A DNA stretch of 64,000 nt from Rotaria sordida (GCA_905250125.1 CAJNOL010000521.1:64999-128998), one strand, 5' to 3'. Positions 23,375-37,631 are shown, numbered from the stretch's first letter. A program made the numbers and translations. The notes: generated by a model from the sequence alone, not told the origin.

Positions 23375-26300
23375 AAACACATGTATAACATCTACTGCTC
23401 GTTGACATTCTACGATTATTATCTGACCATAGTGTCTTTCACTCTTGATGATATTATTATTGTTCATTTTCTTCAGTAATATGAAAATTGAACGCTTTCC
23501 CATAGAAAACTGGCATTTGTGCCTATTGGAGGGGGTGGGTGTATTTGTACGTAGATAGTATGAATGAACTAATCAAAAACTAGCAAGATGCATTTCGGTA
23601 ACTGCTAAAGTTACACTTTTCAATTGTTAATGATTTGATCGAATAATATAAACTCTCCTACTATGATTTGTCAAAATCAAAAGTTTTTAGAGAGAAACTT
23701 CCAATAATGGTGTAAAAGAGATTCTCTAACAATTCGGATATGTTTATGTAGAATGATTTTAAGAAAAATCAATCAATAGCTAGCAAGACGCATTTCGATA
23801 AGTGCTAAAGTTAAACTTATCAATTGCTTAAACTTTTGCTTATGTCATAACATGCTAGTACGATGCGTGTTGGGCAACGTCATGGCTTTGAAGACGTCTA
23901 CCGCATTGGTTATGCTATGCTCATGGTACATGGTTGGATAGAGTAATGGTTATGATGAGAAAGAGTCAGACGCAAGAGGACTTTGTGTCAGAGAAGGTGA
24001 TCAGATTCGAAAGTGTATTTTATACTGTCTGACTTATCCCTGTTTTTGAATGGAAGTTCACACGTGAAATAATTCCAGAATGAAGTGACGTTTGTTATGA
24101 ATGATGGAAAGAGAAGATTGACAGAAAACTCTAACGAAAATATCAATAGGCCTGAGAATGTAGATGTGGTTGTATATAAATCTGACATTCATACTGGCAC
24201 GCACACCCACACACCACCGCGCAATAAACCTTTTCCATTCAATAATCTCAAAATTACAATTAGAGTCTTTTAATGCACACTCGTTCATCAAGGCGTTAGT
24301 GGAAAAAGTCCATATCGACATTGAATGAAAAAAGCAAAGGATAATGCAAATAATAATAATAATAATAATAATAATATCAAAGCGATTAGTATCTCATGAG
24401 TGATCTGAGGCTTATGGCCTAACAACGATGGTTGTGTTCAAAATATCATTTTTCAAAGGATCTTACTGACTGAAAGAAACGATGTATTGAGTTCAAGTCA
24501 TTAGCTAAGACAAAACTCTATAATGACTAGCTCCAGTAAACATTTCAGATCTGTATCTTGTTCCAATCACAAGTAATAGAGTACCAGGTTTGTCTAAAAT
24601 GTGGAATTCTATTCCATATTGGATAAGTCGTGAGCCCTGAAGAGTTCAATATTTTGAATTAGAAATTTTATCGTAAGTGCAACTCATAGCATTATAGGTT
24701 CATAAAAATTTTTAGTTTAATCGGTCAAGACCCTTGTTGGTCGAAACATATGATCTAGAGATTTTTGTGAAAGATCTATAAACGATTAAATATTCAGTAT
24801 TTTTCAATATAGAGTGTGTGAAAACTCACAAAACGGATTCCTCAACAAATATGTTGAATAGAGGAAAGCCGTACGATTATGATTTTGTAGTTTCTCTATC
24901 ATTTATGGCAGTAGTTTAGATGAAAAACCTTATTAGACATGAAATGGAGAAACTGTATATCTGTCATTTTTCTTAGGCAGACTGATAAAAGTCCAAACTT
25001 TTGGCTACATTCCTAATTTGAGTAGGTCTATTAACAGGGAAAAAATGTGGGTGTTCGTGGAGTCAACTCGACGAGAGCTCTATCTACTGAGAATATTGGA
25101 TCTTGGTTTGGGGGTGTTCGCTTGTTTTAAAAAAATCTTTCACGAGCTGATATTAGTCTATACGTATGTTATTTGTTCTTCAGTTAACAGTTTCTTCTGT
25201 TCTAGCGTTCATCATTGCACTTAACATATTTATCGTAAGCCAAATCACTTGTTCTGTATCACACCGCTAGAAAAGAGCTAACCATCACATAGTCAATGAT
25301 GGTGTTGCAGCGCTAATCTGCAAGAATAAAATGTTTTTTCCTAGGTTTCTTCAAACCCGTTCAGATGCATGTCGTTCAGTACATGCTAATTGAGATCATA
25401 CGATGTTCTGTAGAGAACAACGAATATCGATTCAAGTCTAGCATTCGAAGTTAATACTCTAACATGAACCAAACAGAAAGCTAATTGAGAAGTTGTACTC
25501 CAATGATTAACTGTTTTTTTAAGTTGAATATGATGAAACTGAACAAGATCTAGTGAATTTCAGTTTTTGAATGATGTCTTAGAGAATCTTCAAACTTCAA
25601 TTTAAAAAAATTAAAAATTAATTTTACAGGAGCATTTTGTAATTATACTGAAATGTGTGATTTCAATTTGACATTTCAGATGTAGTTTATAATTCAATTT
25701 TTTCTAGTCGATGTGCGTCACTTTCAATCAGCAACTACCTGCAATATCATCATTTATGTTGTTTGAGGTGAATGATTGGTTTTATCAAATACATGTACAA
25801 GATGCGATACATTTGACTGATTTCTAATAATAATCATATCGAAAAATGATTAGATTTCAACGAATAGAGAAAATCCATAAATTGTTGTCATCTTTTAAAG
25901 AAAGTAACAGAACAAGTGTCAGAAAGTATATCATTAGATGTTGTAAAATACAAGAAACCTTCTAAGTCTAGTTATTCATGCCGTTCAATCACTTTTATCT
26001 CGATTTCTAAGTTTTATAATGAAAATATGACTGATGAGAACTGGATACAACATGATAGAATGTGCTTGTAATACTGCAACAAGCAAGTATCATTGTTCAA
26101 TTATTTTCAACTTCGAATTATGGAGAAACTACAAAAATGATCTTCTTGAAAGCTCAATAATAGACATGATTCACTTAGTTGATAGACAAAGAAAATATGA
26201 TGATTTATCCACATTCAATAGGAAAAACCGTTCACAGTTTTATATGGAAAAAGAAAATGCTTGTTTTATTGTCTCGATACGCAGAAGTCGTATACTCTTG

Positions 26301-27773
26301 CGGTTTCTCTCCATATATCATAGTTATGTTCTGTATACAATCGTACAGATATGTCATCGTAGTATGAGAAAATACGCGTTCTATTGCTATCAGTTTGAAA
26401 AGAAGAGGACAAAGTTCTAAAAATAATTGCTTACATTTCTTTTCTTCTTTAAGTAAAAAATTCGAATACATAATATTCTGTAAAACTGTATAGTGTTTCG
26501 ATGATCATGTAAAATTGAATAATATCTTAAGATTCTACACATACAATTTTGATTTATCTAGTTATTTGATTCGTTAGATAATAAAGTTTTTTAATATTCT
26601 AAACTACAAATTAAATTTTACACATTTGTGTATAATCTCAAATATGATACTAATCTTGATGAATTCACCAATCTACGTAATGGTAAAGGTCATGAGTACT
26701 AAACTACTGATTATCAGATGTACCGATGAAGCAGTCGACAACTACTTTGAACTGATGTGAAGATATAGCATATTTCTGAAAAACCACTCATTGAATAATT
26801 CTTGTTTTTTCTCTAAAATCGGCGAATAAAAAACTTTGATCTACATTAAGGTTATTTTGTCTACCAATTATTAGTTCATCAAAACGGACTTATTAAAAAT
26901 GAAGTTTTTCTTGACACTAAGATTCAAGCAGAAAGTTTTGGTGAATGTATTGAATTAGAATAACAAGCAAGAAAATGAAGTTATTAGGAAATTAGATTGC
27001 ATAATTTTTTTAAAATATATTTTCTAAATTTCATTCAAAAATTAACGTTATGAAGTAGGATCGTGTAAATAAAAGAACAGAATAGTTTATAACAGTAAAT
27101 CGTATGGTGATGATGTACGAATAACAAATAATTTCGAAAGGTACTCTTAGGAGATCTTATTGTGTCACAGTATGCTATGTAACAGAACATTTCATAGAAA
27201 AGAAAGATCATTTAATATCGGGATGCAATTGAAATTGCTTACTCTTCAATATCTCACATAGATACATAATATGTTCGAACTGTTTTATTAACATCTCTAA
27301 ATTGTAATACTAATGTTAATCTATCTCTTTCTACTGTTCTTTATATTGTTTATGTAAAAGATCCTTATAAGACATGTTGATTCATTGGTTGTATGCAGCT
27401 GTCATCAGAAAAAGATAGATTAAGGACTTTATTTATATATAGATAATAATAGAATGATTCATAGATAAACATAATAGTCAACGATGAAGTATGTTTTTAT
27501 CTAGATTTAGTAGTTTAATTTGTTTGAATTGTAAATGTCAGATTAGAACATAGGTATTCAAATTAATTTTAATAGTTATGTTTTTTACGACAACATAAAA
27601 CTTCTCTTCATCTTTACTTATAATATATACGTATTTACATAAATCACATTTTTCCACAAAAAAAAAATATTCACATAATTAAAATGGCAAGTCTATAAAA
27701 ACACCATCTGACACAGAATTATATACATAAAAAAAAATACAATGGCTCTTCATATATATGTATGACAATGTAT
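23375..27773. other. Long AT-rich spacer with minor repeats
   Basis: No gene is supported. A diverged direct repeat of about 45 bp lies at 23582-23625 and 23781-23826 (shared GCATTTCGRTAA and GCTAAAGTTA). G-rich or C-rich telomere-like tracts occur singly near 23530 and 24199. An AAT microsatellite occupies about 24351-24375. Confidence 0.5.
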
Positions 27774-29250
27774 CTAACAATTAACAATCCATGGCCATGA
27801 TTCTTTCAAAATGACGTATTTAACAGCTTCAAAAACATCAAGTTTAATTGTTGTTGGTAATTTCAATGGATTTTTGCCATCAATTTTTTGTTTATTTGGT
27901 TCATAAACACCTGTACATACTAAAATTGATTCACATGATGTTGCATTTAAATATTTTGAATCTGTTAATAAATTATAACCACTAATACTTGTTCTTAAAT
28001 TTATTTCTTGTTGTAATAAATGATTATACATATTTGCACCAATAATATCAACATCTGGATTATCTCCGATAAAATAAACTTTCTCGATTTTTGGTTGACC
28101 ATTAGCTAATGCTATTTTATTAGCTATTGTTTCAGCATATTGATATGAAATTTCAAATGGTTTACCAACAAATGCTGTATATTTGAGATCATTTCCACTT
28201 ATACTCTATATAAAAATCAAAAAAACAAAAGTTCATAGAAAATTTTCTTATTAATCAAAAAAAAAATAATTTACTTTATATAATGTTTCTAAACATGTAA
28301 GAAATGCACCATGACCAAAACGTGGTAAATCTGCAGCAGCTTTGAATACAAGATCTCTGTTACAAGCAATGATAGGTATATGCTCATGATTAGTATTCGA
28401 ATCAGATGGTACTATAGCAGGATTACCATCTGTTAAAAGAAGATCAATAATAACTTGTAACGATCTTTCCCATTGAATAGGTTCACCAAGTAAAACAACA
28501 GCTTAAAAAAATGACAACAATGAAAACATTGATGAGAAGAATAAAACGAATATCTACCTTCGATAGGTCGAAAATTGTCATCATGAATGAGACCTTGAGT
28601 ACGAATCATTTCACTCTACAATGCACAATAAATAAAAAACAAAAATAGAAATTTGTTATTTTTTTTTTCTTGTTACTTACTAATCTAGCTCGATTCATAT
28701 GATCAACCATATCTAATTCTGGAAATGCTTTACAAACTTTTTCAATTGTTGTTATACTTTTAAAACCAATTCTATTCAAATAAAGGATAAATAAACATTA
28801 CAAATAATAAATTCAATTAAAATCTATACATTCGAGCAATGTCTTCGACTTGACCTTGTCCAGAAATAAGAACATGTTTATTATGAAAATCAGTTAGTGT
28901 ACGCATTGGTGTTTGAGCAAGAACAACTTGTTCAGGATGAATCTGAATTTAAAAATATATGTAAAATAAATGACTAAATAGTGTTAGAAAAATAAACTTA
29001 CAGTTACTCCAAGTACAGCTGATAATTGTTTAGCTTTATCTGATTCAAGCATACATGTATTTGAAACAAATACAATAGGCACATTGAGTTGAATCAATGT
29101 TTGAATTGCTGGTTTAGCAACTTTGATGAAATTTGGACCTTGTGTAATAACACCATCAATGTCAAAGAAACATGCGAAATTTGACTATGAAATAGAATAT
29201 GAATTAGTAAAAATAAATATATATTCAAAATTTTATCTTACTGCTTTCAT
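27774..29250 (-). CDS. HDHD5: HAD-like hydrolase, HDHD5/CECR5 family
   Basis: Seven exons on the minus strand, all GT-AG and in frame: 29242-29250, 29002-29184, 28830-28942, 28681-28771, 28558-28615, 28275-28501 and 27774-28205, giving 370 residues. HAD motif I is FFDIDGVI with Asp11 and Asp13. Motif II is VSNT (44-46), the likely Lys is in GKP near 242, and motif IV is GDNPDVD (about 272-278). Phrases such as LGVTIHPEQVVLAQTPMR and LLGEPIQWERSLQVIIDLLL match the CECR5/HDHD5 branch of class IIA HAD phosphatases; the human member is somewhat longer. The natural substrate of that branch is poorly defined. The first coding exon is only nine bases (Met-Lys-Ala), so an alternative upstream start cannot be excluded. 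The gene looks intact and of animal type. Confidence 0.9.
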
Positions 29251-29352
29251 GATAAAGATTGTTAGTAATCAGTAAATACTCGCTAGTTTTATTTGAAGAA
29301 ACAATTTTATAATAGACAATTTTTTTTCTGAGTAAAACTAAGCAGATCGACG

Positions 29353-29363
29353 GTATTTATATA
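29353..29363 (-). promoter_or_regulatory. TATA-like box upstream of the HDHD5-like gene
   Basis: The minus strand reads TATATAAATA about 103-113 bases before the ATG at 29250. Position is plausible for a promoter, but such strings are common in this AT-rich DNA. Confidence 0.35.
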
Positions 29364-31390
29364 CTGCGATGTCAATAACAGAAAAGAGGCACGAAGAGAG
29401 CAGCCTCCGATATCACGCCGGACCTATTTAATTCCATTGTTTAATGTTGTTCATGTGACCATTTCGTATTGTTTTTTACTAAGATGATATATGCGATCTT
29501 GCTCAGAACACATACTTTCTGAATGATATTATTCTGTTATTGGCACATTCTTCTCTTCTCGTTCTTTCTAGACTAACATGACACTAGGAATAACAGTAGA
29601 GAAATAAAGAACGAAGTACGTTGTCCTGTTTATCCATAGAGACTGCGCGTGTAAATAATATCGTATGTCTATTTCTATCTGAATGTACTAAAAAAGTACA
29701 AATAGTTCCAAGTCGTATAATGACTCAAGAAGAGAGAATTATTAAGATGTTGGAAATAAAAAAAGCTGTACTTTTATATGAAAAGTTCTGAAACTATATT
29801 CATCATTTTTTTAGTGATTTTGTCACAGATCAGTATTGTTACTGATGCTTGCCATGATAGAGAACCAATTTCAATAATCAATAGAGTCCAATAGGTTTCC
29901 ATTACTGAAAGTTCTATATTTAAAGAGAAAACTTTTTATTCATTTCTCTTGTTTTTCAAATCGTAAATTTTCATTATTTTGTAGTTAATTAGTCTGATTG
30001 GCAATACTTTATTGACAAATAATTATGAAAAATGAATAGTGGAAAGAGTTGATGATCAAAATACTGTTATTCACGTTTAAAATCTTGTTTATTTCTTTTG
30101 TACAAAAAAAATCAGTTATCAATGAATATTAAATGTAAAAGTTTCAATTTTCGTCGTCATCATCATATTCACTCGAGAAAACTCTTTCTTTTGGTTTGTT
30201 ATTAATTGATCATCTTTAATCTCTCAGTTAGGAACATTCTATGTTTGAGAAAGTCTGAATATTCAGAAGAAGTAAACTGAAGGAGCGTTGCTCTACGACG
30301 TTATTACCATAATAATTCTGAACTAAAAACTGGAAAATGAATATTTTTCTTTTTCGGAACAGTTTCGATGATTTAAATAAAATTAATAGAACATTATGTA
30401 GAAGAGAAACAAATGTTTCAGTATGTTGATAGCATTTTCGTTCTCAGAAAGGTCGATGTTCATTTCATTTGTTCTTTTTTTTTTTGAATAGGAAACAATC
30501 ATTTTGAAAGTACAAAAATTTTCTATTTTCTTGAGTCTTGAAAGGAGATTATAATTAATCTATTTAATCAGTTCACTTAGTGTTTTTTCTTCTTTTTAAA
30601 ATTTATTTATTTTATGATATGACAAATGGGTTAGCATAACAAGTATAATTTGACGTATTCTTAGTGATAGTGCAGCGAACGAAAAGAAAAATTTGAAAGG
30701 AAAATATTTTCATTGAATATCTTTGTCTTATTTGTTCCACTGTCAATAAGAATGTATCAAATTATATTTCTTATTCTAATCTACTTGTCATTTTAAAAAT
30801 AAAAATAGTGATCCTGTGTGAATAATGTTGACGAAATGTCATTAAAAAAAAATTAACAGGAAGAGAAAAATAATTTAACAAATAGATAGTTTTTGCTATC
30901 AACTTAGATGAGCATAGTTCTTTGGAAAATGTAAATAAATTATAGAGAAAAAGCTATGAGAGTTTGATTAGTTTTGTTTCTCTTATTGAGAAAAAAATTT
31001 GGTAGAAACTTATCCTTTTTTTGAATTATCTACTATATTGTTAGTAAGTATTACTTGAAAGAAATTGACATATAATATTTCATAGATACGAGGATTTTTA
31101 TATACTATTATATGTTAGAAAGAAGATTAACAGTTATTAAGTTTTTTTCTTCTTATCAGAATTCTACTAACTAAGTTCCATAATTGTTTCTATTCTAGTT
31201 TCACAAGGAAATAAAGAGAACTGAACAATCTTTGTAATTAAATCAGATGGAAAATAGTATATGCATAACAATTATAGATAAGATATATTCTTCGATTTTT
31301 ATATTCGCTAGTTTTTCTTTGACTATATCTGTCAGTCATTAGAAGAACTCTTTGAAAAAATACGAAATGTAAAAGCCATCAGTCTAGGCA
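29364..31390. other. AT-rich spacer, nothing identified
   Basis: Stops in all frames, no inverted or tandem structure stood out. Confidence 0.45.
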
Positions 31391-31455
31391 ATTTTGGGCG
31401 TAGGTGTGGGTCTGAGTATGAGTGTTGGTATCTTCAAGTCACCCACACCCAAAAT
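31391..31455. repeat. Telomere-like foldback 4
   Basis: The outer arms pair perfectly (ATTTTGGG and CCCAAAAT). The inner arms are GTAGGTGTGGGT and ACCCACACCC. Confidence 0.65.
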
Positions 31456-31979
31456 AAAACTGTGAGATGGTTACTATCAATCTCAAGAAAAGTTTTCACA
31501 TTCGTATTTATATTAGTTTCATTCGAATTCAACAAAACGCATTGCTTAATATACAATATTAGAAAAAAATTTATTACCAACAAATATTTTCAATTTTACA
31601 AAAAAAAGAAAAACGTAAAAAACAGAAGTTTATATCGACGTAGAACTATTTGGGCTTGGTCTGTCACCACCTAGGTGCCGAAACAGTGATAAAAGAAATT
31701 TTAGTAAAAGTAACACATAACGATTATTTCTTTTGGAGGAAAAAGTAAGATTAAATCTGTGCTATTCAAGCACGTTATATCTCTATTTATATCTAATTGA
31801 CATCTAAGTTTGAGCAAATGTTGACCATACTTCGATAATTCTAAATGTCTTTGGAAGTTTTTCTGTATTCATTCGAGAAAACTGAAAGAGACAAACCCAT
31901 ATTAATTCATACTATTGAACATAAATTATTGTCTTTATTATTATTTAATTTTAAATCAATCAACTTTTTGTTTCTATTT

Positions 31980-32087
31980 CAAAATAGGAAAATATCGATA
32001 AATCTGATTTTTATAATTTACCATTAAAAGATAATGATGATCATGCATTATGTTTTCCTTGTATTCTAACACTTGTTTGTTGGTAAC
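31980..32087 (+). other. Isolated exon-like segment
   Basis: Between an acceptor-like CAAAATAG and a donor-like GGTAACC it reads NIDKSDFYNLPLKDNDDH followed by ALCFPCILTLVCW. No frame-compatible partner exon was found, so it may be a remnant. Confidence 0.25.
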
Positions 32088-32192
32088 CATCTGATTCTTC
32101 TTGAAGAGAACATTAAAGTTATTCTCCTCATTCTCTATTTATAAAAGGTGTTAAAATTAAAAATCTTCCGTTACATAGAACATGTTCAATTT

Positions 32193-32254
32193 GAGGTGTG
32201 GGTGTGGGTGTTGGTAGTAGTTCTGCCATTCACTGACACCCACACCCCATCCTC
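32193..32254. repeat. Telomere-like foldback 5
   Basis: The arm GAGGTGTGGGTGTGGGTG, a spacer of about 22 bp, then CACCCACACCCCATCCTC. Confidence 0.72.
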
Positions 32255-33479
32255 CAACAGAGATAAGAGACAGTAGATAGAAGAACATTCTGACAAAATT
32301 TGGAAAAGTTTGAAAATCGGATGTGGGTAGTTTGCTCATTTTACGGAACGAGTCACTTGGACGACACTCTAGAAAAAAAAATTTTTTTACCATTATACCA
32401 GAGCTCAGCTTGGATATACAGAAAATGTACTTGATTTGTCTGTCGCATAGATTAATTTTGTCTGATATCAATTTTTTAAGTGACATCATGATTTTCAGAC
32501 TAATTTTTGGGAGACTAGTTTTTCCAGTTTCTTTAATCTGTCAAAACTGGACAAATCTCTAGGCAACGGGAGGAGACTCGAAAAGTGTAATTTTTATCTG
32601 AACGTCCTTTACAGATGACTCTTTATATATATATAGACATACGTTGCACTTGAGTATTTGACACAATCATTCGTATTTTTTTTTCATTAATCGTAATACA
32701 AGCGTTCATATACTCATTAGTTTTCGTATCCATTTTTCTTTTATGTGGTAAGATAAAGAAATTTATATATGATTTTTTTTTTTAATTAGATTCTTTTACT
32801 TTGTTTAGTACCAGCAATATCAATAGAAGATGTTAAACCTGTTTCAAAAGTTTCAAGACAAAATTTTGTTGCATTACCGAGTTATTCAAAATTATTAACA
32901 CTTTTGAAAAATCGAGAAACAAAATTTTATGAAAACGATGATGACATCTCACGCGAAATAAAACAATTAACATCAGTAAATCGACGATTTTTTTCTTTTT
33001 CTTGTTCAACGTACTACTCGTCGAAATCGACCATAGTATACCTATGGATGAAAATCTCATTGGGATACATTTTTTGGATAAAAATAAATAATTCTATTAT
33101 ATAATATATTTGATATTCTAGTTCGCATCTATCCATGCAAACAATATATTGGACATCAACTAGTTTTATTCAAATCTATCATTTCAAAAGGAATTCATTG
33201 TTTTTATTCGTTTTAATTTTTGATTTTTTCCTTTCTTGCTTTTTAAATATTTGCATTTGAAAAGAAAAGTGAAAGCTTCAAGAAGGTTTTGAATAACAAT
33301 GATCAACAATTGTAATAATTGCATACGACGAAGTATGCTATTTCTCATTCAACACAAAAGAACTTCTCTCCACACAATAAACATGAAATCTGTGTTCTCT
33401 TGAAAAAAAAAATCCTTCGCGTTTAATATCGTATTTGAATTAGTCTAGAAAACGAAATAAGAATTATTCATTATAGAAT

Positions 33480-33712
33480 AAATAATTTTAACATACTGTT
33501 CGATTTAATCTAAAAGAAATGACAAAATTTATTTTTAAAATAAATACTTACTGTATAATTTGTTATTTCATTTAATCTAAATCAGAAAAATCATGTTATT
33601 TTTTGTATTCATATAGTATCGAATAACATATTGAATTGTAAGTAATTATTTATTTAAAAATAAATACTTGGTATTTAATCTGTTATTCTATTCAATCTAA
33701 ATAAGAAAAACA
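33480..33712 (-). repeat. Short cluster of micro-exon-like repeats
   Basis: On the minus strand three diverged units read T-rich tract, TTTAG, ATTRAAT...GAAYAACA..., and at 33551 the donor GTAAGTAT. The unit matches the A-type unit of the array at 42.9-43.9 kb, so it is a dispersed outlier of that repeat. Confidence 0.5.
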
Positions 33713-35651
33713 AAATCATTTAGTGGAAGAAAACTTACCCATCTATTTGTTGGTGAATTTAAAACAAAAAAGTTACACTCGAGCACGACTGTCATTTACG
33801 TGCATGGTATACGATCGTTTGTTATCGGACATTTTGAATCTGGGTGGGTTTCTAATGCCCTGTAAAGTGAAAAATAAAATTTTCACCTTCAAAAAGAATA
33901 TTTTCGAGTCTTGACACATAAAAAAAGTTTGGATACCTTCTATATAGAACTACCAATAAATTTTGTATGTACTACAGAATATTTCGATTGGTGATGGGGC
34001 TGTCTGTGAACAAGAATTATTGTATTTTTCTATTACTACTCTTTATTTGCTTTAATTTATATTTCAATCTAACAAATAAGAATAAAACGAGTGTTGAATA
34101 ATCAGATACTAAGGATAATGATATATCATTTATATCATCCACATGAGAGAGAGTTTCACCTTTAATGGAATAATGTACTTTGCTAATATTTAAGAGACTT
34201 TTTTTGTATAGAATTTTATTTCGTTTGAGAAGGTAAAATAACTTAAATACTTTTTAATCTACCTATGTCTGCTATATGAAGATGCAATTAATGATAAGAA
34301 TAATGTGTTAGATGAATATTATATATCGGATGTTTTCAACATCGACAATGATGATAATGTTAATAATAAAACATTTGACTTTCTTGATCAAAGACAACTG
34401 TGATCACTTTTTTGACGTATCATATTGGTGTTTCTATTTTTCTTCATATTCATGCATTGCTAGCCTTACCAAGGACCTAATCGATAGGTTATAATTGTTC
34501 TCTTTCTTTTTCTGCAATGACCTCAGACAAGAAAATGGATATGTCTTTTTTTTGTCTATATATGATGGATAAAAAACGCAAAGAATTCATCGTCATCTTT
34601 CGAATGGTTGCAATTATAGGTTTTTTTCTTTTATTTTCTCTCTCTCTTTCCACTTTTTGTTTAAATATAAGAATTGAGCGAGATCAATGAGAAAGTTTCA
34701 TATTGGTACTCACTCATTCTGTGTCGCAGAGTTGAACATACTGAAATATCATATAGTCAAGAAATAATCTAGATCTAAGACAGGAAACCACATTTAGGTA
34801 TGAAGAATGCAATGATGGAATTTATTGATTATAGAAAACTAAAGAGCACCTGGAACTGTATCGAATTGATTTTAAAAATAAAATTTGCATCAATTTATCT
34901 TAAAACATGTTAAGAGCTACAATCTTTATAAATACCATACATATTTCTCAAGGATTATCACCATATATGGACCCTTAGGAGATCGAAAATTGAAGAAAAC
35001 TTGGTTTCTTATATACGATTCGATACGTTGCAAATAGCTTTACAAAACCACATATGGTATTTCGAGGATGTGAGTGATCTTTTCACAAACACCTACGCTC
35101 ATATCCGCACCCATTGATTTCAATCAATCAATTAGGATGTATTGCTACAGAAATCTGATTTTTCAGTAACTCATCTGATCTGCCTGTCTAATATTCCTCT
35201 TGTGAATGAGGATAGTGGGATGCTGAAGTACTTCATGTTATACAGCATGTCATGTTTCACAAGTGATGCACGACGTGAGAATGGACATAGGCAATAGAAT
35301 GAATATCTGGGAGTAGACCTGTTTTGGTACTTGGAAGCTAGATCTCTGTATGGTTATAACTGTGGTTGCGGAAGAGAAGCCATAAGCCATGAGTCAATCA
35401 ATAGTGCTCTTCCAATTCTAGTGAACAAAGTGGATTCTGAATGAGACATTGCGAAGCAGGTATATCTTAGGCGAAGTTGTATAAGTGTTATTCGGAAAAG
35501 TGACCTTAAGACGATGTTTTTTTTTATTAGTTTTTAAGAAATTCTGTGAATGTAATATTTTCCAAGTGTTAACATTCTATAATACACTCGATTCTTTGAA
35601 AGACAGAACTGATTGAACCAACAGTAGCCAAAAACTTGAGACTACCGACAG
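33713..35651. other. AT-rich spacer, weak foldback only
   Basis: No gene supported. A weak telomere-like foldback sits at about 35064-35104 (GGATGTGAG ... CATATCCGCACCC). Confidence 0.4.
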
Positions 35652-35727
35652 GAACTGTGAGGGTGTGGGTGTGGATGTGGATGGAGAATAGACACATCTA
35701 CACCCACGCCCACACCCTTTGCAGTTC
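35652..35727. repeat. Telomere-like foldback 6, extended ends
   Basis: The palindrome extends beyond the G-rich arms: GAACTG at the left and CAGTTC at the right. Inside are GAGGGTGTGGGTGTGG and CACCCACGCCCACACCC. It is the best-defined member because its outer limits can be placed. Confidence 0.75.
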
Positions 35728-36110
35728 GCGGAAACGTAACTTCGCTATTAGAAATTTATCACGAAAAAAGTTTCGCTGATTTTAATTTTCGCTCAGTTAC
35801 TGTTTTGCTGATTTTATCTTTCGCTAATCTAATTTTCGCTTTAAGTTTTTTTTGCTGAAAACTTTTCGCCAAAAGTTCGTTCGCTGATCCGCAACCTTCT
35901 CCTAACTTATTTTTAAATAAAAACAATTTTATTACTATTCTAGTAAAACTTTTTTTTATTTAGAATTATTTGATGAAGCTCGTTTGGCTAAATATAGAGC
36001 TTTTTGTCCTTATTCACATTTTCGGTATGAACTGGAAATATTTTCATGATATTTTTTTTTCATATTAACTGAATAGAATAGAAGCAGCTTTCTTAACATC
36101 AATTAGCTGA

Positions 36111-37611
36111 ATTTGGTCTAGATTTAGATGTTTATCTCATCAAGCCAAAAAGTGAATCAAAGATATATAAACTCAAGTCATGATGATATAGAATGATTGT
36201 TTTTTGTTTGAATACAGCTAAATCTGATTATACATATCATTCAGTAATAATATGTTCGAAGATAATAAAGATGAAATTGTAAAACTTCAAGATTTATACA
36301 TTTTATATAGAGAATGAATCCCTATGAGAATGGTGTTAGTGTATATATCATGGATTGAACAGAAGAGTAGTACTCACACTCTGAAAATATGCATTAAAAC
36401 TGCTACCAATAGATTAAAAGCTATTTATAGAAATTAATTAATCTTTATTTAAACAAATACATGTTATACGATCATTTTTCATTGTTTGAGTCAAAGAAAA
36501 AAATATAAAATTCTTTCGTTCTTTATCGAAATAAATGTATATAATTCATACATTTTTTTCGTTTCTTTTATTTATTCTAATTTTGTCTCGATTGTAAACA
36601 TTTTTATTTTATTAGTATAAATTGCGTATTTATTTCAGTGATTTTGAATGTTGAAAAATTTTCTTTAAGTGCATGACAAACAATAGCAAAGTATATGAAG
36701 GAGAAAAATAATGAAGAAATGTAAAAAAAAGAAAGAAAGAAAGAACATTCATGTTATCTAACATCACATGGTTTGAGTATTTTTTTAAAGCAACAGAATT
36801 CATACTATGACGAAGGTATGAATAGATTTAATACAGATTACTGTTCTATGAGTGCCTCAAAACGAATGAATATTTTTGTTCATTTTTGTTCATTTATTGA
36901 ACACATATTGAAAAACATTATCGAGAAAGATTTCAACAAAATAAAATGAATACTTTTCGAATATATCTGAAAATTAGATTGACACACATGTTCGCTTGAA
37001 ATTTTGCTTTTTCATATGTTGATTTATTATTTCTATTTCAATCTGCTTTATAAGAATAAAAAAGTTGGTTGCCACTATCGTCAAGGACAGCAACGCCGTC
37101 ACAACAAGAAAAATGCACAATAAAATACTTGAAAAGTGATGAGTAAATAGCAAGAGTACCATGAGATGGTAGAAAGAAAAAAAAACAGCATTCCTTCATT
37201 GCATCCATGATAGTGTGTTGATGTGATTTGAAGGCTTTCTATTTCCCTGAACCCTTTCTTTGCTGGTCTTTTTTCCAGCAGCATCATTGTTGTAATATAA
37301 AACAAATAGAAACATCTTGTTGTTTTAAGAATGAGCAAAATCTATTCGTCATTTCTTCGATATGAAAAAGTATGAAAGTAAAGCATACCTCATTTTATTA
37401 TTTTGTTCTCTACGTGTGACTCCACGGTAAGAAAAAAAAATTGCGCTTTAAAAATAAAGATCGAAACTGTATTGTTAAAAAGAAATACTATCAATGTAGA
37501 ATATTCTATTCAAATATGAAATATTGAGTCAATAATAAGAGTTCTCCACTATCTATATGAAACACACGACTTTTAAGGAAAAAAAAAACAATGGAATTTC
37601 TTTATATTGAT
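36111..37611. other. AT-rich spacer upstream of the ADP-ribosyltransferase
   Basis: No gene supported. It ends in an acceptor-like TTGATTTATAG at 37617, 15 bases before the next ATG, again compatible with trans-splicing. Confidence 0.4.
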
Positions 37612-37631
37612 TTATAGATTGCATAATTACA

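Larger units (their letters stand above)
32660..36110 (+). pseudogene. Scattered exons of a possible small secreted protein
   Basis: A hydrophobic stretch ending at 32747 (SLVFVSIFLLC) splices over a 61-bp intron to 32809, giving VPAISIEDVKPVSK... and an acidic-to-basic segment up to about 33003. That looks like a signal peptide and mature start. Two later exon-like pieces, 35964-36024 (LFDEARLAKYRAFCPYSHF) and 36077-36110 (IEAAFLTSIS, then TGA), have matching phases and GT-AG borders. No ATG precedes the hydrophobic part in frame, and the nearly 3-kb link between 33003 and 35964 is a guess. It may be a decayed gene or two unrelated fragments. No family recognised. Confidence 0.3.
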
